DNA from: Clostridiales bacterium
GTDB lineage: Bacteria; Bacillota; Clostridia; Peptostreptococcales; Anaerovoracaceae
NCBI GenBank assembly: GCA_028725765.1
Contig: JAQYRL010000070.1
Coordinates: 1-46,224 of the forward strand
Length of the DNA: 46,224 bases
Direction of reading: 5' to 3'
Positions 34,609-42,473 of this stretch are shown here, in pieces. The notes under the pieces are model-generated. The model was not told the origin of the DNA and searched no databases. It saw only the letters and a list, made by a program, of their open reading frames with translations. The first letter of the stretch is position 1, and every line of letters starts with the position of its first letter. The translations under genes were made by a program, and so were the position numbers.

Positions 34609-35676
34609 TTACTTTCTAAGCCTTGGATCAAAAGCATCTCTAAGTCCATCGCCAAACAAGTTCAGACTCAAAATCATCAAACTTAATATAATGGAAGGTA
34701 TTATAAGCCTCTCAGGATAAGAATATATCCCCGCCAAGGCCTCTGCTGCCATAGCGCCAAGACTTGGCATTGGAGCAGAAACACCTATTCCTAAGAAGGA
34801 CAGAAACGATTCAAGGAAGATTGCTGACGGAATTTGTAATGCAGTCATTACAATGATTTGCCCGACACAGTTTGGCAGGAGGTGTCGTTTAATTATTCTC
34901 CTTCCTCCACCTCCTAGTGCCCTTGCCGCAGTTACATACTCCTGCTGCTTAAGCATAAGGATTTGCCCTCTTATTATTCTTGCCATAGAAACCCAATACA
35001 GAAGTCCAAATGCAATGAAAATTGAAATTAGAGGTGCTCCCAAAACGCCAACTTTAGCTGCAAACGCCGAGTTACTTGTATTGACCCAGTTTTGTAGAGG
35101 TATTTTGATCGTTACAGATAGGAGCAATACAACGAGAACGTCCGGAACAGAATATATCAAATCCAGGATTCTCATCATAATATTATCTACTTTGCCACCA
35201 AAATATGCTGATATGGAGCCATAAAGTGTTCCTATAATAAGTACTATCAAGCTCGCACAAACTCCGACTGTCAGTGAAACTCGTCCGCCGTACATAGCAC
35301 GCACAAACAAATCTCGACCGAATTTATCAGTACCAAAAGGGTGTTCAAATGACGGTGCAAGGTTGATACTATCTGCATGTCTTGCTTGAGTTGAATAGTC
35401 AACGCTTGTAAATAGCGGACCTATAAACGAGAACAAAAATATAACTATTATGATTCCAAGCGATATCATCGCTACTTTGTTGTTCTTAAGTCTCCTCCAA
35501 GCATCAGCCCAGTATGACATACTTTCAGCTTTTTCGATGAAGTTCTCCTTCTTATCATCTGATGCCGGTTTGAAATCATTTGGTTCGAATACAATTTCCT
35601 TGTCTGGCAACTTATTTAAATCCGGTTGTAAGGTAAACAACTTTGGACTTAAAAATTTATCTTGTTCTTTAATCAC
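34609..35676 (-). CDS. oppC: Oligopeptide ABC transporter permease OppC
   Basis: The 355-residue permease has an N-terminal extension of about 75 residues before the first helix, typical of OppC. HPFGTDKFGRDLFVRAMYGGRVSL is the family motif. The EAA-like loop is ARALGGGGRRIIKRHLLPNCVG. It starts with GTG at 35676 and overlaps the oppB stop by 4 bases (GTGA), giving translational coupling. It pairs with OppB. Confidence 0.93.
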   Translation of the reverse strand: MIKEQDKFLSPKLFTLQPDLNKLPDKEIVFEPNDFKPASDDKKENFIEKAESMSYWADAWRRLKNNKVAMISLGIIIVIFLFSFIGPLFTSVDYSTQARHADSINLAPSFEHPFGTDKFGRDLFVRAMYGGRVSLTVGVCASLIVLIIGTLYGSISAYFGGKVDNIMMRILDLIYSVPDVLVVLLLSVTIKIPLQNWVNTSNSAFAAKVGVLGAPLISIFIAFGLLYWVSMARIIRGQILMLKQQEYVTAARALGGGGRRIIKRHLLPNCVGQIIVMTALQIPSAIFLESFLSFLGIGVSAPMPSLGAMAAEALAGIYSYPERLIIPSIILSLMILSLNLFGDGLRDAFDPRLRK

Positions 35677-36611
35677 GCTTCTCCACCTCCCTTGGTGATA
35701 TCAATCCTAGGGTCTACAAATCTGTAGAGAAGATCGACGATCAAATTCATTATTATAACTAGTGCAGCCAAGAAAATAGTGGTTGCCATTATTATAGGAT
35801 AGTCCCTGTTTAATATACTCTGAATGAAATATCTTCCAATTCCAGGGATACTGAATACGCTTTCAACGACAAAGCTACCTGTCAATATAAACGCGGTTAG
35901 TGGTCCAAGGTATGTTAATATCGGAATAAAAGCATTTCTAAGAGCATGCTTAAATATTACTTTGCTCGATTTCACTCCCTTTGCTCTTGCAGTTCTGATG
36001 TAATCCTGGTTAATTGCATCAAGCATACTTGATCTTGCTAGCCTTCCAAGATAGCACATAGGGTAAAATGCCATAGTAAAACATGGCATAATATAGCTAG
36101 CAGCATCATTAAGCCCAATCGTTGGTAACCATCTTAAGTTTACACCGAAAAGTATAAGCATGAGGGTAGCAATAACGAATCCCGGCACCGAAATGCCCAA
36201 AGTCATTATAACCCTTAGTATGCTGTCAATCTTACCACCCCTATAATAGGCAGCAAGACAGCCCATCGGTATGCCGACAATTATTGCAAAAAGAAGTGAA
36301 ATGAGACCAAGCTTTGCAGAAGTTGGAAATAGCTCAGCGATTATTTCACTCACAGGTCTATTCTTCTGCATCTTAAGAGAAACTCCAAAGTCTCCCTGAA
36401 CAAACTTTACAATATAATTCTTGAATTGAATATGTAGCGGCTTGTCTAGACCATACTTAGCATTAAGAGCGGCTATAACCTCTGGAGACTTTGCTTTCTC
36501 TCCTAGGAATGGACCGCCGGGAACTAAGTTCATCAAAACAAATGTTAAAGCTGCAACCAAAAGTAGTACAATCACAGCTTGCGCTACACGTTTGATAACG
36601 TATTTACCCAT
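35673..36611 (-). CDS. oppB: Oligopeptide ABC transporter permease OppB
   Basis: The 312-residue permease has six helices. MGKYVIKRVAQAVIVLLLVAALTFVLMNLVPGGPF is the usual OppB/DppB start, and TARAKGVKSSKVIFKHALRNAFIPILT is the EAA loop that contacts the ATPase. It heads the oppBCDFA operon, with a sigma-A promoter about 60 bases upstream. Confidence 0.94.
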   Translation of the reverse strand: MGKYVIKRVAQAVIVLLLVAALTFVLMNLVPGGPFLGEKAKSPEVIAALNAKYGLDKPLHIQFKNYIVKFVQGDFGVSLKMQKNRPVSEIIAELFPTSAKLGLISLLFAIIVGIPMGCLAAYYRGGKIDSILRVIMTLGISVPGFVIATLMLILFGVNLRWLPTIGLNDAASYIMPCFTMAFYPMCYLGRLARSSMLDAINQDYIRTARAKGVKSSKVIFKHALRNAFIPILTYLGPLTAFILTGSFVVESVFSIPGIGRYFIQSILNRDYPIIMATTIFLAALVIIMNLIVDLLYRFVDPRIDITKGGGEA

Positions 36612-36667
36612 TTAGAAAACTCCTGACATATAATTAATTTCTTTATAATCGAAAAACGATTTATCCC

Positions 36668-36696
36668 ATTATACATCAAAAAACGAATAAAAACAA
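36668..36696 (-). promoter_or_regulatory. Sigma-A promoter of the opp operon
   Basis: TTGTTT (36696-36691), 17 bases, TATAAT (36673-36668) on the minus strand, 57 bases upstream of the oppB ATG. Confidence 0.6.
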
Positions 36697-36997
36697 TATA
36701 GTTTCACTAAAAAAAGTGTTGTTGCGTTTTCACTTTAATTTGTTGACTTGATAAAACAACGTCCTATTTTTTGTTTTTTATCTTAACGATATTATAAATT
36801 TGTAGTGTTGCATAACAAAATGCACTATTCGCGAAATATGCAAACAGATTCTAGACAAATAAGCGATTTAAAGCTCGAGTATATTTTCATATGTCTTTGT
36901 ATAAACTTAAATACATTTTAAAGTTGTCGAATCTGCAGTGCATTTTATTGTAGTATTTCTTCGGCGACAAAATAATGGCACTTGAAAACCAGCTTAT

Positions 36998-37036
36998 AGA
37001 AAAACCCCTGCAACAATAAATACAGTTACAAGGGTT
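36998..37036 (-). terminator. Terminator of kdd copy 2
   Basis: AACCCTTGTAAC and GTTGCAGGGGTT pair over 12 bp with two G-U pairs on the minus strand, followed by TTTTTC. Confidence 0.75.
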
Positions 37037-37097
37037 GTAGGTAATATTCTAAATAGTATTATTATTTTAAATTATCTTAGTTTTTCAACGATCATTA

Positions 37098-38162
37098 CTA
37101 TGCGTACAATTGGTTAAACAGTTCTCTGATTTTTTTGCTCTCCCTAAGAACCTGTAATGCCACATTCGCATGTCCTTTAGTGTATCCGTTTCCGACAAGC
37201 ATATTGATATCCTTGCCTACACCTTCAGCTCCAAGAGCAGCCTTTGTAAAATCACTAGCCATAGAGAAGAAATAAACCATGCCACCGTCTTTGCAAAGCA
37301 TAATGGATGCCATCTCAGTGTTCGGAATGTTTACAACGTTGATAACAACATCGGCCATCCTACCGTTTGTAATTTCTGCTACCTTCTGATGTAGCCCCAC
37401 CGCATCAGTTGCATTGCCGACAATGTAATGGTCAGCAACTTCAACGCTTTTTGCTCTCTCAATTGAAGGCTCAAATCCGTCAATGCAAATAACTTTTCCG
37501 TTTACGCCAGCTTCCTTCTTAGCCATGTAGCTGCAGAGCATCCCTGATTTTCCGCCACCTCCAAGAATTACAACAGTATCTCCCGGATGGCAAATCTTAG
37601 CAGTCTGTGCAGGTGCACCTGCAACGTCAAGCACAGAAAGTGCAAGGTTCTGTGGAAGGTCATCTGGAAGAATTGAGAAAATACCGCTTTCGAACAAAAT
37701 AGCCTGCCCTTTTATATCCACCTGATCGATATCGGGTCTTACGTCTAGAATTTTTTCTATTTTGAGAGGAGTCAAACTCAATGAAACTAGTGTAGCTATT
37801 TTGTCGCCAACCTCAAGTTCACCTTTGTAATTCGGGCCAATTTCAGCAACTGTTCCTATCAGCATGCCACCAGATCCCGTCCACGGATTTTTGTGTTTCC
37901 CAGTTTTTTCAACAATGGACATGATGATCTCTTTTATTTTTTCGACATCATGATCTGCCCTTCGCTCAATCTCTGTGAAACTTGCAGAATCAATATTCAA
38001 AGTATGAACGTTGATAAGGACTTCGTTGTCATAAATTTTCATATTATTGTCAATAATCTCCGCCGGCTGTGGAAGAACTCCCTTCGGGCTTAAAACCCTA
38101 TGTGTTCCTAGCGGATCTCCTGGTCTGTATTTAACTGTTCTGTTTTCAATAGTTTTTTCCAT
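37098..38162 (-). CDS. kdd: 3,5-diaminohexanoate dehydrogenase paralogue (copy 2)
   Basis: The 354-residue protein matches copy 1 along its full length. GTHRVLSPKGVLPQPAEIIDNN, NPWTGSGGMLIGTV, the intact Rossmann motif VVILGGGGKSGMLCSY and FFSMASDFTKAALGAEGVGKD are all kept, so it should be active. It has about 14 extra N-terminal residues. Differences cluster in the cofactor and substrate lid (ICIDGFEPSIERAKSVEVADHYIVG), so cofactor or substrate preference may differ. It is the only gene in the window with a clear sigma-54 promoter, and it is monocistronic. An isozyme under separate control, or an enzyme for a related diamino acid, are both possible. Confidence 0.9.
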   Translation of the reverse strand: MEKTIENRTVKYRPGDPLGTHRVLSPKGVLPQPAEIIDNNMKIYDNEVLINVHTLNIDSASFTEIERRADHDVEKIKEIIMSIVEKTGKHKNPWTGSGGMLIGTVAEIGPNYKGELEVGDKIATLVSLSLTPLKIEKILDVRPDIDQVDIKGQAILFESGIFSILPDDLPQNLALSVLDVAGAPAQTAKICHPGDTVVILGGGGKSGMLCSYMAKKEAGVNGKVICIDGFEPSIERAKSVEVADHYIVGNATDAVGLHQKVAEITNGRMADVVINVVNIPNTEMASIMLCKDGGMVYFFSMASDFTKAALGAEGVGKDINMLVGNGYTKGHANVALQVLRESKKIRELFNQLYA

Positions 38163-38236
38163 ATTGCTTACCTTCCTTTACTATAAAATTTAACTATCAA
38201 TACTTATTCTCATTTCAAAATGACAAGATGTATATA

Positions 38237-38252
38237 AGCAAACTTTGTGCCA
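38237..38252 (-). promoter_or_regulatory. Sigma-54 (-24/-12) promoter of kdd copy 2
   Basis: On the minus strand the sequence is TGGCAC-AAAGT-TTGCT, with the invariant GG and GC exactly 10 bases apart. This matches the RpoN consensus at every conserved position. The predicted start site is near 38226, giving a leader of about 64 bases. The only sigma-54 activator gene in the window is 1.9 kb upstream on the same strand. Confidence 0.88.
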
Positions 38253-38319
38253 TGTTTATAAGAACGCATTGTAATTTATAGAAAAATAGAATCTAGTACA
38301 ATTTAATTACAGCAAAATA

Positions 38320-38356
38320 AATGCCCCCTCAAGAGTTTCTATCTTAAAGGAGCATT
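38320..38356 (-). terminator. Terminator of the membrane Asp-box gene
   Basis: AATGCTCCTTTAAGA and TCTTGAGGGGGCATT pair over 15 bp with three G-U pairs on the minus strand, followed by TATTTTG. Confidence 0.65.
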
Positions 38357-38418
38357 CAAAAAACAAATTATTATTCCCATATGTTTTTTAAAGTATTTGC
38401 TCATTTTGGCACCGATTC

Positions 38419-38434
38419 GAACCGAATTAGACTC
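38419..38434. promoter_or_regulatory. Degenerate GAAC-N8-GTTC-like site upstream of kdd copy 2
   Basis: Read on the minus strand the site is GAGT-CTAATTCG-GTTC. The right half TTCG-GTTC is identical to the other sites; the left half matches at only two positions. It lies about 200 bases upstream of the sigma-54 start site, a usual distance for an enhancer. Confidence 0.4.
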
Positions 38435-38491
38435 AGCGTCAAACATAGCGATTCATTTTCATTTCGCATACGCGATATCATAGAAAGCGTC

Positions 38492-39958
38492 CTAGTAAAC
38501 ATTCCAACTTTCCCCATTATCTTCAGAATAAAAATCTATCCCATCAGATTCGCCTTCTCCCGCTGTCACTGTAATAAATAATTTATTACCCTTAACTTTT
38601 GGCATGGAAATATATTGATAATCATCTAGTGTTAGTCCCTTTTCTTTTGCAGCTTTTGGTATAGTAGTTACCTGTTCCATCGGTACTTCAACCTGTCTAA
38701 AACTAATCCCTGCATCTTTTGTGATATAGATTTGTGAATGCTCTCCAGATGCTCCTTGAATCCCGATAAAGCCAAAATCATTTGAAAGGAATACAATTCC
38801 TTCTGCCACACCGCCTTGATCAGCAAAAGGATTTTCATTAAGCACTTCCCAATTTTGTCCACCATTTATTGATTTCTCTAACGAATAAAATCTTGAGCCA
38901 GCCGCCGCATTTATAACTACAAGCCTATAACCTATTTTTTTATCATTTAAAGCAAAGGTATACATAGTTCCATTGGTATCATCTTCAATCCATCCTTCTG
39001 ATTTCTTAGTCCTCTTACTTGCTTCGATATCATGTTGATTTTTAAGTCTTTCTTGTGACACATACTCGGTATCTATTAGATATTGAATAGAAGATATGTC
39101 TTTGTCGTTCGGCACAAAAAGTGAAGCTTCATACCCAACAATTCCTCTTTGATCTGATAAACCATAATCCGCAGATTCAGAATCATGTATTTTTTCAAGA
39201 TCCAATATATAGATCCCTTTTGCTGAATCAATTTGTGTTTTCCCTGAATACAAAAAAGCGTATGTTTGATTATGACCGTTCAGGCTCCAATCATTGACTT
39301 GCTCTTTATAATGGTGATGCGATTTTTGCAAAATCCTAATAAAAGGTTCTAATAACTTATCAGAGTTAACGCTAAGGCCTTCACCTTCGTTAAGCCACAC
39401 ATTTATTTTATCCCCTTCTTTATAATCATAAGAAAGCAAGTAGCCCTTCAGTTTGCCCTTATCATCTTTCCCATATATCAAAGCCTCAACATTTGTAATT
39501 GTTCCATTTTCTTTAAAGCTAACATAAAAATCATCTGACACATAAAGTTTATCCGGCAAAGAAAGCTTTCGGTCTATGTCATTAAGAACTCCATTAATGC
39601 CATTTTTGTAAATATTATCATGCTTGAATTCAATCTTTTTGTGATTAAAAAAATCGTCAACTTTCCAAGATAAAGCTCCATTATAAGGAATGGCTGCATG
39701 TATTATCATACCTCCAAAGGTTAAACTTATTACTGCAAATAAGACCAATCGAAATTTAAAATAACTCGCCCTGTATCCTCTGTATCTTAATACTAATCTG
39801 ATAATTAACAAAATAATCAAAAGCACCGCAAAGGGTAACATTATTTTCATCCAATAACGCATCCCTCCGAGCTCACAAAGTTTCCACAAAATATACATGC
39901 AAATTGCATATAAAATTAAAATAATATAGTCAACTAACGGTTTTGTTTTCTGCGTCAT
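38492..39958 (-). CDS. Uncharacterised membrane protein with Asp-box (BNR) repeats
   Basis: I do not recognise a named family. The 488 residues start with three hydrophobic helices (about 11-30, 37-58, 68-90). An extracytoplasmic domain follows. Its C-terminal third has Asp-box motifs of the S-x-D/N-x-G-x-x-W type: SINGGQNWE, TKDAGISF and SEDNGESWN, which mark beta-propeller blades in sialidases and photosystem II assembly-like factors. No catalytic motif is evident. It sits between the regulator and kdd copy 2, with its own terminator. A surface or envelope role is likely; a link to lysine metabolism is not shown. Confidence 0.7.
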   Translation of the reverse strand: MTQKTKPLVDYIILILYAICMYILWKLCELGGMRYWMKIMLPFAVLLIILLIIRLVLRYRGYRASYFKFRLVLFAVISLTFGGMIIHAAIPYNGALSWKVDDFFNHKKIEFKHDNIYKNGINGVLNDIDRKLSLPDKLYVSDDFYVSFKENGTITNVEALIYGKDDKGKLKGYLLSYDYKEGDKINVWLNEGEGLSVNSDKLLEPFIRILQKSHHHYKEQVNDWSLNGHNQTYAFLYSGKTQIDSAKGIYILDLEKIHDSESADYGLSDQRGIVGYEASLFVPNDKDISSIQYLIDTEYVSQERLKNQHDIEASKRTKKSEGWIEDDTNGTMYTFALNDKKIGYRLVVINAAAGSRFYSLEKSINGGQNWEVLNENPFADQGGVAEGIVFLSNDFGFIGIQGASGEHSQIYITKDAGISFRQVEVPMEQVTTIPKAAKEKGLTLDDYQYISMPKVKGNKLFITVTAGEGESDGIDFYSEDNGESWNVY

Positions 39959-40066
39959 ATGAATATTCCCTCGCCATATCCAATCTCATTAAGCAGTTGA
40001 TTTCTTGTCTTTCCCATGCTGGTTTTATATAATTTCCTATGTACATACTGTACGCTAATACCTTGA

Positions 40067-42181
40067 TCAAATCCCATACTTCTTTTTCTTCCTTACAAGC
40101 TGCGTCTGTGAAATACCAACTGCTTTAGCCGCCTTCCTTGTCGATCCGAATTGATCGCAAGCATATTTAAGTATGTTCTTTTCGAAGTTATTTACCATTT
40201 TTTCAAGATCCATGACCTGTTCCTGATCACCACCAGCGTGAGATGAGTCAACTATTTTGTTGCTAACTGATGAAAGAGGCGAAGAATCAAATATGTCAGA
40301 GTGCAGCTCGCGCATTATATCAAGCAAATCAATTCTTTCACTCTTAGACCCGATCATAAGTCGTTGAACAACATTTTCCAATTCTCTAATATTCCCAGGC
40401 CACGGAGACTGCTTTAGATATTCTATTGCGTCATCATCTATAGTTCTCTTAATATCAAACTTTCTACCATACTTGTCCAGCATAAACCGCACAAGCGCAG
40501 GAATGTCACTTGTTCTTTCCGAAAGACTAGGCACTCGAATTCTCACAACATTTAATCGATAGTATAAATCCCTCCTAAACGATCCTTCATCAATCATTTC
40601 TTCAAGTTCACGATTGGTTGCTGAAATGATTCTGACATTGCATTTAACTGGGGAATGCCCACCGACTCTAAAAAATTCGCCATCCTGGATTACCCTCAAA
40701 AGTTTAGCTTGAACATCAATTGCGAGCTCACCAATTTCATCCAGGAACAAAATACCGTTATCAGCCAGTTCAAAGAATCCCTTCTTCCCTCTTTCTCCCG
40801 CGCCCGTAAAAGCACCTCTTTCGTATCCAAAAAGTTCTGATTCTATAAGGGTTGGAGCAATAGAAGCACAATTCACCTTAACAAAAGGTTGCATCTTTCT
40901 TGAACTATTTTTGTGTATCATAGTCGCAACTTTTTCCTTGCCAACTCCAGTATCACCTGTAACAAGCACATTGCAATCATAATTCGAAACTGTCAGTATT
41001 TCGTCAAGCACACCTGCCATTGCTCTACTTTCATAGATAAATCCTTCAGTAATGCTCTGTCTTTGACCGCCAACCATTTGCAGCCGTTCTTCTCTGCCGA
41101 TAGGATATGACAAATCATCTTCCACATTAAGGTCTGTGACAACTGCATCCGAAACATAAGGCATCAGTTCCTTCACAAGTTGGATATCAAAGTTATCATA
41201 TGCCTCGAGGTAGCCATCAGCACAGCGAATATCAAGCTGCCTAGATATCGATTCCGTGATATAGAGCGCTATGTTGTAATTATTTATAAGGTTAGCAAAA
41301 ACAACGGTCCCGCCACTCTTTGTTGCCAAAATATTGATTGTTTCTGCACCTGGTATATCCGCACAGTTCACGCTGACATCAAAGAGGCCATCCGCACCAA
41401 GCCCTTGCAAACACTCCAAAGGCTTCAAAATATCAACATAATGAATCTCGCTGAAAACGTCTTTAATTAGACGATTAACCGATTCACCCTTAAGGACCAT
41501 ATCTGTTTTTTTGTCGAGAAGGCATACAATCTCTGCATCAGGTCTCGCAACCTTTCGAGCTGCATACCCGAACAAAATATTCGACAAAAGATTATTACCT
41601 ACTATGAGGATTTTTCTCTTTCCAACCGCAGTATTACTAATCCTATATAACGTTCCAGACTCATTAAAAGTAAACAACAGAAGATTGGTAGGCATGCCCT
41701 TAGGCTTTGGTATTAGCGGTACCTCTTCTCCAATTACAGCATAGCCTGTCGCTTCAACCTGTCCAAACGCCCTGTCAATCGAAGTTATGCTATCAATATA
41801 CATCGGAATACTGGCCAGACTCGCATTGCAAACAACTTCATCGCCAACCTTAAAGCCCTTAACATTCTCGAAATCCTCTCCAATTTCCGACACAACACCT
41901 TCAAAAAGACCACCCGTATCAGTCACCGGGTTATGAAGTTTCCCTCTTCTAATAACAATATCTATGATACGCTGCTTTATCTTTTTCTCATTATTGTTGC
42001 TCTCAAGACAGATTTGCTTAAAACTTGTCCCCTCAATATGAATTGTCTTTATATCTATACGGATCTCATTGCTGTCTATTTCTCTTCTATTATCTAGCCT
42101 CCAAGCTGATGTTGGTAAAACATGCTCTGGCTCAATCACTCTTCCCGTTCCATAAGGTTTTTCTTTGCCTAATTTATTCAT
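40067..42181 (-). CDS. Sigma-54-dependent activator with Kdd-like sensory domain
   Basis: The 704-residue protein is a fusion. Residues 8-345 align end to end with Kdd: YGTGRVIEPEHVLPTS matches YGTHRVISPKGVLPQP, NPVTDTGGLFEGVVSEIGE matches NPWTGSGGMLIGTVKEIGE, and NCADIPGAETINILATKSGG matches NNVNIENTEMASILACKDGG. The Rossmann glycine motif is degraded to IVGNNLLSN (193-201), so dehydrogenase activity is unlikely. Residues 380-610 are an AAA+ domain: Walker A GDTGVGKE (409-416), GAFTGA (456-461), Walker B ILFLDEIGE (477-485). A Fis-type helix-turn-helix ends the protein (676-702). GAFTGA shows that it contacts sigma-54. It lies among kdd and kal genes, so it should sense a diaminohexanoate-type intermediate. 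Confidence 0.9.
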   Translation of the reverse strand: MNKLGKEKPYGTGRVIEPEHVLPTSAWRLDNRREIDSNEIRIDIKTIHIEGTSFKQICLESNNNEKKIKQRIIDIVIRRGKLHNPVTDTGGLFEGVVSEIGEDFENVKGFKVGDEVVCNASLASIPMYIDSITSIDRAFGQVEATGYAVIGEEVPLIPKPKGMPTNLLLFTFNESGTLYRISNTAVGKRKILIVGNNLLSNILFGYAARKVARPDAEIVCLLDKKTDMVLKGESVNRLIKDVFSEIHYVDILKPLECLQGLGADGLFDVSVNCADIPGAETINILATKSGGTVVFANLINNYNIALYITESISRQLDIRCADGYLEAYDNFDIQLVKELMPYVSDAVVTDLNVEDDLSYPIGREERLQMVGGQRQSITEGFIYESRAMAGVLDEILTVSNYDCNVLVTGDTGVGKEKVATMIHKNSSRKMQPFVKVNCASIAPTLIESELFGYERGAFTGAGERGKKGFFELADNGILFLDEIGELAIDVQAKLLRVIQDGEFFRVGGHSPVKCNVRIISATNRELEEMIDEGSFRRDLYYRLNVVRIRVPSLSERTSDIPALVRFMLDKYGRKFDIKRTIDDDAIEYLKQSPWPGNIRELENVVQRLMIGSKSERIDLLDIMRELHSDIFDSSPLSSVSNKIVDSSHAGGDQEQVMDLEKMVNNFEKNILKYACDQFGSTRKAAKAVGISQTQLVRKKKKYGI

Positions 42182-42208
42182 TTATCCTCTTCCCTATAAA
42201 TACACTGC

Positions 42209-42224
42209 GAACAGATTTCGGTTC
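42209..42224. promoter_or_regulatory. GAAC-N8-GTTC palindrome (site 2), near regulator start
   Basis: GAAC-AGATTTCG-GTTC is 28 bases upstream of the regulator start codon, in the regulator/kal intergenic region. Binding here could give autoregulation. Confidence 0.7.
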
Positions 42225-42339
42225 ATATATATTTTACTATCCGTTGCCCTTTAATGCAAATGCAAGTTGCACGCAATATTACTAAATTTATGAGAAATAC
42301 ACCAATAATATAGGGTTTTTTCGTTTATGTTTAACCGGA

Positions 42340-42355
42340 GAACCACTTTCGGTTC
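42340..42355. promoter_or_regulatory. GAAC-N8-GTTC palindrome (site 3), upstream of kal
   Basis: GAAC-CACTTTCG-GTTC. The centre is about 95 bases upstream of the predicted kal start site, almost the same distance as site 1 from kdd. Sites 2 and 3 are 131 bases apart. Confidence 0.7.
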
Positions 42356-42356
42356 A

Positions 42357-42388
42357 ACAAAATAGCCACTCCGGAGCAGCTGTTTTGT
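42357..42388. other. Dyad between site 3 and the kal promoter
   Basis: ACAAAATAGC and GCTGTTTTGT pair at 9 of 10 positions around an inner CTCCGGAG palindrome. It could be an extra operator. It has no T-tract suitable for a terminator. Confidence 0.4.
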
Positions 42389-42407
42389 GCAAAATTTGTC
42401 AAATACC

Positions 42408-42435
42408 TTTACAAGTTTACGTTGGGTGCTATAAT
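42408..42435 (+). promoter_or_regulatory. Sigma-A promoter of kal
   Basis: TTTACA (42408-42413), 16 bases, TATAAT (42430-42435), 38 bases before the ATG. Confidence 0.7.
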
Positions 42436-42473
42436 ATATATAGTTATTATTTGATTGAAAAAGGAGAAATAAA

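Larger units (their letters stand above)
36612..37097. other. Intergenic region between oppB and kdd copy 2
   Basis: This 486-base AT-rich gap holds the opp promoter (36668-36696) and the kdd2 terminator (36998-37036). The middle part has short dyads (for example TTTCACT...AGTG around 36702-36719) and repeated TGCATT/AATGCA, but nothing I can name. No coding region is supported. I found no GAAC-N8-GTTC site and no -24/-12 promoter here. Confidence 0.5.
38163..38491. other. Upstream region of kdd copy 2
   Basis: The 329-base gap contains the sigma-54 promoter (38237-38252), the terminator of the upstream gene (38320-38356) and a half-palindrome related to the GAAC-N8-GTTC sites (38419-38434). 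No ORF is supported. Confidence 0.6.

Noticed and set aside
36970..36995. TGGCAC...AGC as a plus-strand sigma-54 promoter
   Set aside because: GG and GC are 13 bases apart instead of 10, and no plus-strand gene follows.
42356..42473. Possible sigma-54 promoter for kal
   Set aside because: No GG-N10-GC pair is present; TTTACA-N16-TATAAT explains the gene better.
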